Made by a program: the position numbers and the translations under genes. Below are positions 53,424-62,586 of a DNA stretch of 64,000 nucleotides, piece after piece (the first letter of the stretch is position 1; each line of letters opens with the position of its first letter). The stretch comes from Entoloma clypeatum (lineage: Eukaryota; Basidiomycota; Agaricomycetes; Agaricales; Entolomataceae): the NCBI GenBank assembly GCA_963565915.1, contig OY751496.1, positions 2,914,001 to 2,978,000 of the forward strand. The letters run 5' to 3'. The notes beneath the pieces are model-generated. The model had not been told where the DNA came from. It was given only the letters and a program-made list of their open reading frames with translations, and searched no databases.

Positions 53424-53782
53424 TTAGCAAACCCAAGGAACTTCTGGACTTCCTTTTTTGACGTGGGTGCTCGCCAGTTTCGGATCGTGTCCACCTTCTT
53501 GGTTTCCATCTCGACATGTCCTTCACCAACGACATATCCCAATATGGGGCATTTCATTACTTCCCAGAAACACAACACCGAAGAAATTCTGCAGATCCTA
53601 TTGGACAATGACTTGTTCCTAAAGGAGAAGAAGTGTTTCTGGGAAGTAATGAAATGCCCCATATTGGGATATGTCGTTGGTGAAGGACATGTCGAGATGG
53701 AAACCAAGAAGGTGGACACGATCCGAAACTGGCGAGCACCCACATCAAAAAAGGAAGTCCAGAAGTTCCTTGGGTTTGCTAA
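53424..53782. repeat. 150-bp perfect-looking foldback inside gypsy RT sequence
   Basis: 53424-53573 is the reverse complement of 53633-53782, separated by 59 bp. The right arm is in-frame RT coding sequence (GYVVGEGHVEM ... KFLGFAN); the left arm is its inverted copy. Such short-spaced inverted duplications arise by template switching at a replication fork. Confidence 0.88.
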
Positions 53783-54262
53783 TTTCTATCGGCGCTTCAT
53801 TGAAGGATATTCAAACATCGCGAAACCACTTACCGCGCTCACAGGCGGCACTGTGTTTACTTGGGGACCAACGGAACAAAAGGTATTTGAAGGTCTCATA
53901 CAGGCAATCACATCGGCACCAGTCTTGGCATTACCAAAACCAAATGGACAATTCAGGGTCGAAACCGATGCATCGGGCTATGCAATTGGGGCTGTACTCT
54001 CTCAAAAACAGGACGACAAATGGCATCCTATCGCGTTCTTGTCGCGGACCATGTCTGCGGCCGAACAAAATTACGAGATATACGACAAAGAGCTCTTGGC
54101 AGTCATGGAAGCACTGAAAGATTGGAGACACTATCTGCTCGAAGCCAGGGAACACTTTGAGATCTTAACTGATCACAAGAACCTGGAGTATTTCCGCCGT
54201 CCTCAGGACCTAAATCAACGACAAAGGCGCTGGAAGATGAAGTTACAAGACTATGACTTCGG
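53574..54262 (+). pseudogene. Gypsy RT C-terminus and RNase H fragment, inverted relative to Gypsy-3
   Basis: Reads LFLKEKKCFWEVM, KFLGFANFYRRFIEGYSN and RNase H (DASGYAIGAVLSQ, TDHKNLEYF) and stops where the conserved KLQDYDF block would continue. There it joins head-to-head to the 5' half of Gypsy-3 on the other strand. No start, RT active site or integrase. Confidence 0.88.
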
Positions 54263-55055
54263 AGGAAGCATAAGGGGATTTGGACGGGCGGATCTTTCCA
54301 GTTGCTAGACCTTCATCAATGAATGCGTCCAATTCCTCTTGTTCCTTTTGTGTCATGGGATATGTATTTCCCCCTAGTTCCTTTGGTGCGTCCGGTGTAA
54401 GTTCAATACCATGGTCCCATTCCCTTTCCTTCGGGATCTTATCAAAGTTCTCCTTCTCGAAGAGGTGAGTAAAACAATCAACGTATGAGGGTCGTTTGGT
54501 TGTGGGAGGTGGTGTGGGAGTGACAGCTTCCAATATAGGGTCTCCAGGCTTCCATTTCTGATCTGACTTCTTGGGTGCATCTTTGTCGTGCACCTCAACC
54601 ATGCGAACCGGGTGTTTGCGACCATCAAGGTTAACCCTGAAATCTGAATGTTTGGTTCGGCATGTTGCTGGGCACCGGTTGAATGTTACCGTGCTGGTTG
54701 TCCAATTGATCGTAGGGTTGTGGTGTACTAACCAGTCATGTCCCAATAGCATGTCCGTTCTGCCAATGTCCAGTACCATTGCTTCCATGGTTTCCTGATG
54801 TGTTCCCAAATCCAGCTTGACTTCGGCAAGTTGGTTCGCTTTTTGTTGTCAATTTGGTGATCCATCGGCATTTAGAATTGCTATGGGCGGTATTCCTCGC
54901 GTGGGGAGGTTCTGTTCGTGTACTATTCCGGGATGGATGCATGTGTGTTCACATCCGCTATCAACCTCAGGTCGAATGACCTTTGGTCCTCGTCGTGTTT
55001 TGAGCTGAGCTAACAGCCTGATCTCTCGTCGTTTTGGAGGTTTGTCTCCCTTCAC
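54263..55055 (-). pseudogene. Gypsy-3 protease and RT N-terminus
   Basis: Protease-like VDSGCEHTCI, then after a TGA near 54847 the conserved MLLGHDWLVHHNPTINW block and the EREWDHGIEL linker leading to RT. Truncated at the inversion point. Confidence 0.8.
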
Positions 55056-55168
55056 AATCTAAGTCGATGCAGCGGCTCGCTTGGCAGGGATGACATAGGT
55101 TCTATTGTCTGCAGTCATACAAGGCAAGCAAGTCTGTTTAATAGATAAGGGTCGCAACTTAGCGTCGT

Positions 55169-56371
55169 TTAATCGGACCCTCCGGGAAAATCCTTCTCAT
55201 CGGCTTCTAAGATTGTGGTTTCATCATTCTCGGCATCTTCCTCAGACACCTTCCTAACCCTTCCAGAGTTCTTCTTCGGCTTGCAGCAGTTGCGCGCAAT
55301 ATGGCCTTCTTGGTCGCAGTTGAAACACTTGCGACCATCTTTCTTCTTTGGAGCGCTGCAGTCTTTAGCAAGGTGACCGAAGCGTTGACAGTTGTAGCAA
55401 TGGGCCACTCCTGCTTTGTCGATCTCCATGGCCTTGCCCTGACCACCATAAGTGGTACCTGATCCGGTGCACATGTCGCCGCCACCTCGGATGACCAGTG
55501 CATGTCCCTCCATCTGTCGTCCCTTGTTTCGGATCTCCTTTGCATACTCAGAGTATGTCTTATCCTCGCTTGCCACTTGTTCAGAGATTCTTCGGTTGAC
55601 GTTCTTTTCCAGGATGTATTTCCCAGTTTCTTTGCCAAGGTTTGACAGCTTCAAGAGCTCTTCGAATTCGTCCAAGAATTCGTCAACGGTACGTTTCTCC
55701 TGCCTCAGGACTTCGAGTCTCGCTTTGGCAGTGACTGATTTGTTGGCAACAGAAAATCATGTTGCGATATCTTCTGAGAATCCTAGCCAGGTGATGTTTT
55801 CGTTGTCGATGGCAAGAGCGTCTAACTTGTTACTGGCCCAGTGCTTGCCGGACCCTTCCATCATGCGGGATAGCACCGCAAGAATCTTCTGATCGTCTGT
55901 TGGGCTCTTTTGGAACCTGATGTATAGTTTGGTGGCTTTCCACCACTCGTCAAAGGTGTGTCTGTCCTTGAACATCCCAGGATCCTTGATGATCTTGGAT
56001 GTATCCATCGTTTGTACTGCCGGAGCTTCTGCCATGTCTAGAGTCTGCGGAGAAGGAGAGGGGTCGGGTTGTTGGGATGAAGATGGGGTTCGGGATACAG
56101 GTAAGGGTTGAAAATGAGTCCCTGTTCTAGGCGTCTGTTCAATATCTGACTGCGCGGAGTCAAAAGCAAATTCGTCAGGGGACTCGTCGGCGGAATCGGT
56201 GGCAAAACGTTCGGGGTATTTCCTCTGTAGATCTCTAAGGAATCTCTGTTCCTGCGCGTCTGTCGGTTGTGAGAAGGGGTCAAGTCTCTCATTTCGTGCC
56301 CAACGACCGTACTCGGTCTGTTGTTCTGTGGTTGTAAAGTGGGCGTAGATTTGTTGCTTCGAGTACGACAT
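55169..56371 (-). pseudogene. Gypsy-3 gag with two CCHC knuckles
   Basis: Starts MSYSKQQIY. The core FKDRHTFDEWWKATKLYIRF identifies retrotransposon Gag. A TGA at 55757-55759 (EDIAT stop FSVANK, as expected from CGA) splits it; the same frame continues to two zinc knuckles, CYNCQRFGHLAKDC and CFNCDQEGHIARNC, and an acidic end. A separate short frame at 56518-56805, next to the LTR, is of unclear role. Confidence 0.85.
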
Positions 56372-56813
56372 GATGATGCGGCTCTGGGACGTCTCGATGT
56401 GAGCGTCCTAATCAATCTTCTGATAACGGTTGTCTGGACACCGATAAACTCTCTGATCTCTGTGATCCGACCTGTCTGAGGTCCTTCTTGAACGCGAAAG
56501 CTTTCGAGTTCGTTCTGTCAGGTGTTGTAACGCGCGATCTGGTGTTGTCGAGCAAGATGGATGCTCTCTGCTATCTCGCCGTGGGGGCGATGCTCGTCAT
56601 TGTCTAGTTCTTCGTCAAGCACCTGTTGTAGGATGCGATGGATCTCCGATTCGATGTACTGCTGGATGAGTGTAAAATTGATACTGTCTCGAGGACTTAG
56701 CTCCTCCTGTTGGGCTTCTGGTGAGGCGAATGGGTTACCGGTGAAGTCTTCAAAGAAGCGCGATGTCTTGACTCGTCTGGTAGTTGCTCTCTTCGCTCTG
56801 GGCAAACCTAACG

Positions 56814-56824
56814 AGATTTAGCAA
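56814..56824 (-). promoter_or_regulatory. Gypsy-3 self-priming primer-binding site
   Basis: Two bases past the LTR the minus strand reads TTGCTAAATCT. It is the exact 11-nt complement of AGATTTAGCAA within the LTR, 33 nt downstream of TATATAAA. Eleven nucleotides is the length known for Tf1. Confidence 0.75.
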
Positions 56825-56826
56825 CT

Positions 56827-57229
56827 TGTTATGCTTAACAAACCGTTCCAAGGTTCAGGCAGAGTATGCAGGAAAGTGGAAGGGCGAAGAGCAATGTGAT
56901 TGCTAAATCTAAGGAATCTACTACAGTACAAGAGGTTTATATAAGTACTGACTATAGGCGGTAGCGGATAAGTCAGTACTGCGGAAGGCAGTGCGCATGA
57001 GTAAGGCGACTGCGGAAGGCTATGTACAATAAGTAAGCTGACTGCAGAAAGCGAGTCAGCGCGGGAGCAAAGTATACTAAAGGGGCTGACAAAGTAAAGG
57101 TAGTGAGTCAGACTGGGAATCGAAGGTTGCGAAAGTAGACATTAGACATAGTAAGCTCGTAAGAGGGCGCTGAGCCGGGCCGATAAGTAAAAGTGATGAT
57201 GTCGTCCGCATACCGTAGAGTCCGTAACA
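56827..57229 (-). repeat. Gypsy-3 5' LTR
   Basis: 403 bp, TGTTACGG...CATAACA on the minus strand, with TATATAAA near 56936-56943. It carries tandem CTGCGGAAGGC-type blocks (56970-57050). It serves as the mariner-free reference for the LTR at 51109-53086. Confidence 0.85.
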
Positions 57230-57903
57230 CGAACGACACCTCCACCTGTACCAAGTCCCCAATGTGGAAGATCTTCGGCTCCACCTTTCTGTATCTGTGT
57301 CGCTAGTCAATCACAGTCTCTTCACATCAAGAAGTTGTATACTCACTGTGGATGCCCTTCCCTCTCGCCAACATACACATAATATTTGACTTGATTATCC
57401 TCACCATGCAAATACTGACCCCCTTTTATTATACGGAGGTATTATGTATTATGGGAATCATCATTTTACTTGCAGGTTTGTTTCTCAATGTGGCATTGTC
57501 TGGTATCATTGCAGCGTCGATACTGGCATGTACTTAATTAACGAGGGGCCCCTTCAATCATTGGGGGATCTCTCGAGGCGGGACACCTGCCCTATATGCC
57601 AAGCTCTAAGTCTTTCTCATTGATTGTCATTGTAGGGAGATAGTCATAATCAAATTATTAGTAAGTTAAAAAAAATCAACTGCTATTGCATAGACATGCA
57701 GAATAACTCACTGTGTACGTGATTTTTATTCATTCTGTGGGTGCCGCTAGCACTTTCAATGGTAGTAGAATGGCATTTATTTTTCAAAAGCAAACTCGGA
57801 TATTGCCGTGCTTTGCAGCGGCCCACTCACCAGTTCAGTTTCATCCGATTTCCGAGCTAATGTGGAAACATGGGGAAAACATGTCAACTGAGGTATGTTA
57901 CAA
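57230..57903. other. Intergenic stretch, nothing recognised
   Basis: A 61-codon hydrophobic frame at 57352-57537 is too short and isolated to call. No repeat boundary seen. Confidence 0.35.
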
Positions 57904-58414
57904 TAAACCTATCAAGGCCTCCTCGTTCCATCCTGTTGCATTCTTGAAAAACTGTTGAATAGAGTATTGTACTGTTCCGCTGTCTTGTAACCCATGAACA
58001 GGTCTTCAGCTTCCTCACTGCCATTTGCTTGGGGCTGCTGTCCACGAATTGACTCTTGAAGGTCATACAAAAGACAGGCCAGGTTGTCGACGTGCCATTC
58101 AAGCCGTCTTGTATCATCTCCAGTTGAGTATCTGCTCACGTGCCTGTGCTTTCCCCCTTGATAAGTGTGAGGGCTGTAGCAATCTTCTCGCCATTGTTGC
58201 TGATGTGAACCCTCGTGAAATACAGGTTGCATTGTCAGATGAATCCATCGACCTTCTCCTTTGCCCCCTTGAACTCATCGGGGAGCGGCACTTGGATGGC
58301 CGCATGGGCCTGTTGGACAGTTACATGGATTGCCTGCCACGTGGGGATGAGATTGTTGATGGTATCGAGGATGGTGTTGATACCAGAGCTGAGGATGGAT
58401 GAAGGGTTGGCCAT
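57904..58414 (-). pseudogene. Gypsy gag relic
   Basis: Starts MANPSSILSS at 58414. It contains the Gag-type VPLPDEFKGAKEKVDGFI, NLYFTRVHI and MTFKSQFVD, and ends near RMQQDGTRRP. Stops: TGA at 58235-58237 (for an Arg CGA) and TGA at 58136-58138 (for a Trp TGG), plus a frame change near 58010. No LTR or pol is attached. Confidence 0.7.
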
Positions 58415-58621
58415 GGTTGGTGGCAGAATGGGAGTGTTGCAGGGGATACAGCATGAGAGGTGTGACGGTGGAGGTAAGTGTGAGAGATGTGGAGGTGGAG
58501 GAACGACGAGGACAGCAGTGTTTTGGCAAAAAAGCGGACCTGGTCGTTGAGAGAGCTAGATCTGATGTTATGATACAGTGAATGAAAAGATCTAGCTACC
58601 GAATATAGCTAAGTGCCTACC

Positions 58622-59055
58622 TGTAAGGGCAACCACTTTGCACTTTCCCTTTCCTTTCATTTCCACCATCTCCGACGTCCTCCGACGCCCTCCGATCGTA
58701 TCTGTTGCCTCCGACATCTTATTCACCTCTCCGCACCTTTCCACATCCGACGACTCCACGCCCCTCCGCTCCTCCGCATGTCGGATCGCAGGTACTATCA
58801 TTCATCTTGTTTCCATTCATCCCCCATCCCTACTCCCGACCATTACTCATCATTCATATGTCTCGTTTTATCTTTTATTTCATATCTCACTTTACTATTT
58901 ATCTAACTGGCTTGCAAGGGAATCCTTAGAACTTTCTCTTCGGATCTCCCTTGCAAGGTATGTGTTGTATTAGTTATCCGACTGCTCAATCTAAACTTTG
59001 GATCTCCCTTGCAAGTATCTGAGTTCGAGTCTTGGATCGTAAGGTTGCCCTTACA
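58622..59055 (+). repeat. Gypsy-2 5' LTR
   Basis: 434 bp with a perfect 13-bp terminal inverted repeat TGTAAGGGCAACC / GGTTGCCCTTACA. A TATTTATC box lies near 58896 and the probable transcript start near 58928. Repeated GGATCTCCCTTGCAAG blocks lie in R/U5. U3 is rich in CTCCGAC. Confidence 0.88.
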
Positions 59056-59057
59056 GT

Positions 59058-59067
59058 AGAAAGTTCT
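59058..59067 (+). promoter_or_regulatory. Gypsy-2 self-priming primer-binding site
   Basis: AGAAAGTTCT, two bases past the LTR, is the exact complement of AGAACTTTCT at 58928-58937, about 32 nt downstream of the TATA-like box. The same geometry as in Gypsy-1 and Gypsy-3. Confidence 0.7.
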
Positions 59068-59216
59068 CATCTAATTGGGCCGGGTCCGATTGCATCATTG
59101 TCACGATTCCGCGCTTCGGAGTAGCTTCGTCCGCGTCCGACTCCGATACATCTCACACCCCTTCCAGTTCTTCTAATTACCTCTCCGTAACTGGTGATTC
59201 TGCTCCGCGCATAGTA

Positions 59217-60371
59217 ATGGACGACCCCAATCGCCTTGAACAGCTCGAGCACGAGTTCCAGGAACAACGTCAAACTCTCGCTGATATCTCTACTCAACTT
59301 GACCAACTCCTCCTCGCCTTCAACGCAATTCCTGCCCCAGCTCCGCCACCTATCCCACCTGCTCCCGCACCTGCACCTCCACCTGCTCCGCTCGCTCCGG
59401 CCAATCCGGGCGTGCATCGAGCAAAACCCGCCAATCCGTCAGACTTCGACGGATCACGCGCAAATGGCTGGACCTTTCTAAACTCCTGTGAATTGTTTAT
59501 GGGACTGGCTCCGGAACAGTTCGCAGACGACCACGCTAAAATTTATTGGGCCTTATCTTTCATGAAGAGTGGACGCGCAGCACGCTTTGCAGATCGCATT
59601 ATCCGACAAGAGCGGAGGACCGGTGCTCCGCCTTATCGGACTTGGGTGGACTTCCGCGCCGTCTTTACAACGGAGTTCACTCCGAAGAATGAGGAACAGG
59701 ACGCGAGACTGATCCTCGAAGGAGAATCCTATTATCAAGGTCAACGGGATGTCGAGACCTATATTGACGAGTTCAAAGACTACATTGACAAAGCAGGCTA
59801 TCAGGAGGATACCAATATAGTACTTAAATTCCGCCATGGTCTCCGTTCCGACATTCAGAATGAGATCGCCACCCTGACCCACGGACGGCCTGTGGACAAC
59901 AACCCCGATGAGTGGTACTCTGCAGCACGAGTCAACAACGACAATAGGATTGCCAACAAAGCCTTCAAAGCCACTGCTCCGACCCGCACATCTGCCTTCC
60001 GCAACGTCGTCGGACCAAGAGTACCTGGCACCTCAGTATTCCCTCGCCCCTATATTCCATTCACTCCGCGTCCAGCTCCGCTTGCATCCGCAACCGCTCC
60101 GCCGACAAGGGACCCTAATGCAATGGACATTGATACTTCACGCATCAAAGGCAAGAATGCCAATGCATGCTTCAGATGTAACAAAACGGGTCACTTCAGT
60201 CGTGAATGCCCCCTTCGCTTCGACGTCCGATTCATGACGATGGAGGAACAAGACGAGTTTATCATGGAACAACTCGTGGTCAAGGACGCGGCGGAAGGCA
60301 ACTCCGTTCCGCCCACGGAGTCTGCGGAGTCGGAGGGAGGACAGGAGGATTTTCCTCCTCACAACGAGTGA
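59217..60371 (+). CDS. Gypsy-2 gag
   Basis: Intact 384-codon frame, MDDPNRLEQLE start with a short coiled coil, a Pro/Ala-rich linker, and a Gag core (FLNSCELFMGLAPEQF, then FRAVFTTEF, VETYIDEFKDY). One CCHC knuckle CFRCNKTGHFSREC lies near residue 320. It should form the particle and bind RNA. It overlaps the protease frame, which is in -1. Confidence 0.9.
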   Translation: MDDPNRLEQLEHEFQEQRQTLADISTQLDQLLLAFNAIPAPAPPPIPPAPAPAPPPAPLAPANPGVHRAKPANPSDFDGSRANGWTFLNSCELFMGLAPEQFADDHAKIYWALSFMKSGRAARFADRIIRQERRTGAPPYRTWVDFRAVFTTEFTPKNEEQDARLILEGESYYQGQRDVETYIDEFKDYIDKAGYQEDTNIVLKFRHGLRSDIQNEIATLTHGRPVDNNPDEWYSAARVNNDNRIANKAFKATAPTRTSAFRNVVGPRVPGTSVFPRPYIPFTPRPAPLASATAPPTRDPNAMDIDTSRIKGKNANACFRCNKTGHFSRECPLRFDVRFMTMEEQDEFIMEQLVVKDAAEGNSVPPTESAESEGGQEDFPPHNE

Positions 60372-60955
60372 ACAGTGCGCCCTCGTTGTCTACTAAAAAT
60401 CGTTATGCTGCCTTATTTATGGAACAATATGATCCTATACCCTCCATCTCTAAGCCTGCAAACGATCCCATAGTCGCACCCAACTCCGCAAATCCCATCC
60501 GCCTTCGCCTCTCTAAATGGGAGCGGCGGCTTCCAAAACAATATGTTCTCGCCGCAGCCGCTCGCTCCGACAATTCCCTCGAACTAGACATAGTTCTCGA
60601 AACTACCGACACTAAAGACACACTATCACAAAAGGCCTTACTCGACAGCGGGGCAACAGGGTCGTTTACTGAATGCACTCTGGTCGAGAAACACCGACTC
60701 TCTACTCGAAAACTACAACGCGCAATTCCGGTATACAACATCGACAGAACTCCGAATGAGGCCGGAGCAATAACGGAGGTGTTGGACGTAGTGCTCCGCT
60801 ATCGGGATCATTCGGAATGGACCCAGCTTGCAGTCACAAGTTTGGGAAAACAAGAAATCGTGTTAGGCTTCACTTGGCTCAAAGAACGGAGCGGAAGTTC
60901 GAACAAGTCCGCATCCGAGCCTGTCGGATGGGTTCCACTCCGACGTCCGGTTTAG
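60206..60955 (+). pseudogene. Gypsy-2 protease frame
   Basis: Aspartic protease motif LLDSGATGSF and the VLGFTWLKE block. The frame lies -1 relative to gag, as in elements that use frameshifting. It runs off after WLKE, where the conserved HNPEIDW stretch is missing and RT continues in a different frame, so a small deletion near 60885 has broken pol. Confidence 0.8.
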
Positions 60956-62586
60956 CGGAGGAGGCTCCGCATGGCCCATGGGTGGAGGATGTCACAGAAG
61001 GAGAGGAAGCGGAGGAGTTAGCGGAAGACGATGAGGAAGAGGATGAGTTTGAGGAGGGAGATCGCCTTTTTGTTGGAACAGTACCCACGGAGGCGGAGTT
61101 CATCCGCGCTTCATCCAATATCTCGCAACGTCTATCGGAGGCCTTCCTCAGTAACCAAAAACCCAAACCTTTCCGCGACTCCGTACCAGACCACTTGTTT
61201 GATTTCGAAGACGTATTCTCAAAGACCTCTTTCGACACCTTACCGGAAGAGCGGACGTGGGACCACGCCATCGAACTTGTTCCGGACGCCTCTCCGGCGG
61301 GTTGTAAGGTATATCCGCTCGCCCCGAACGAACAGAAAGAACTCGACGCGTTTTTGGAGGAAAACCTTGCAACTGGTCGGATCCGCCCTTCCAAGTCTCC
61401 GATGGCATCTCCGGTGTTCTATATCAAGAAAAAGGATGGCTCCCTTCGTCTTGTACAAGACTACCGGTCACTCAATTCCAAAACTATCAAAAACAAGTAT
61501 CCGCTTCCGCTCATATCCGAACTGATCAATAAACTTCAACGCGCTCAATACTTCACCAAACTCGACATCCGCTGGGGTTACAACAATGTACGGATAAAAC
61601 CCGGAGACGAGTGGAAGGCCGCTTTTTGGACCAATTGCGGACTCTATGAACCATTGGTGATGTTCTTTGGCCTCACTAATAGTCCATCCACATTCCAGAC
61701 TATGATGAACGAGATCTTTCAGGACCTTATCACTGAAGGTGTAGTTTGTGTTTACCTTGACGATATACTCATCTTCACGGAGACCCTTGCGGAACATCGG
61801 AGGGTCACACGGATTGTACTGGAACGACTTCGCGAACACAAACTCTATCTAAAACCAGAGAAATGCGAGTTTGAGCAAACGCGCATTGAATACTTAGGCC
61901 TTATTATTGAACAAGGACACGTAGAGATGGATCCGGTGAAAGTAGCAGGGGTCGCGGAGTGGCCCGCTCCGACAAACGTCCGAGAAGTACAGTCATTTCT
62001 GGGATTCACTAACTTCTATCGCTGTTTTATTGAAGGGTTTTCGGACATTGCGCGCCCTCTTTTCGAGCTCACAAAGAAGGGGCACCTCTGGTCTTGGAAG
62101 GAGGGAGAAGTGTCCGCATTTGCGGAGTTGAAGCAGAGGATTATGTCCGCTCCACTCCTGGTCTTAGCTGATCATGGAAAGGAGTGGCGGATAGAAGCAG
62201 ATAGTTCAGACTTTGCAACCGGAGCAGTACTGTTCCAACCAACAGAGGACGGTAAGTGGCACCCTGTCGCATTCTATTCCAAAAGCCTCAGTCCGGTGGA
62301 ACGCAACTACGAGATCTATGACGAGGAGATGTTGGCGATGGTCCGCGCATTGGAGGAGTGGAGGCACTTCCTCAAAGGAGCGGAGAAGACAGTGGAGATT
62401 TGGACGGACCACAAAAATCTTGAGTATTTCATGACAGCCCAAAAACTAAATCAACAACAAGCTAGATGGTCCTTATACCTCGCTCGTTTTGATTTCAAAA
62501 TGCACCATCGACCGGGCAAGTCAATGGGCAAGTCCGACGCTTTGTCCCAACGAGCGGACCACGGAGACGGATTGCGGGACAATTAA
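60880..62586 (+). pseudogene. Gypsy-2 reverse transcriptase and RNase H
   Basis: The open frame spans 60817-62586. True coding starts near 60885, after the break, with an acidic linker. RT: TKLDIRWGYNNVRI, FGLTNSPSTFQTMM, catalytic YLDDILIF near 61757. RNase H: ADSSDFATGAVL, TDHKNLEYF. It ends at TAA 62584-62586 (probably from CAA), after which the same frame continues as integrase. Confidence 0.9.

Larger units (their letters stand above)
51224..53424. repeat. Inverted repeat pair II, right arm
   Basis: Reverse complement of 27476-29677. It includes mariner copy 2, part of the LTR and the 3' half of the Cys-cluster gene (about 53150-53424, minus strand). It ends at 53424, where a 150-bp foldback begins. 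Confidence 0.92.
54263..57229 (-). mobile_element. Gypsy-3: 5' half of a Ty3/gypsy element (LTR, gag, protease)
   Basis: On the minus strand: 5' LTR (56827-57229), leader, gag, CCHC region, protease and the start of RT, ending KIRPSKSPYAS at 54263. The rest of pol and the 3' LTR are gone. The fragment at 53574-54262 may be the lost part, inverted. Confidence 0.88.

Noticed and set aside
57352..57537. Short hydrophobic protein gene
   Set aside because: 61 codons, isolated, no homologue or transcript evidence available from sequence alone.
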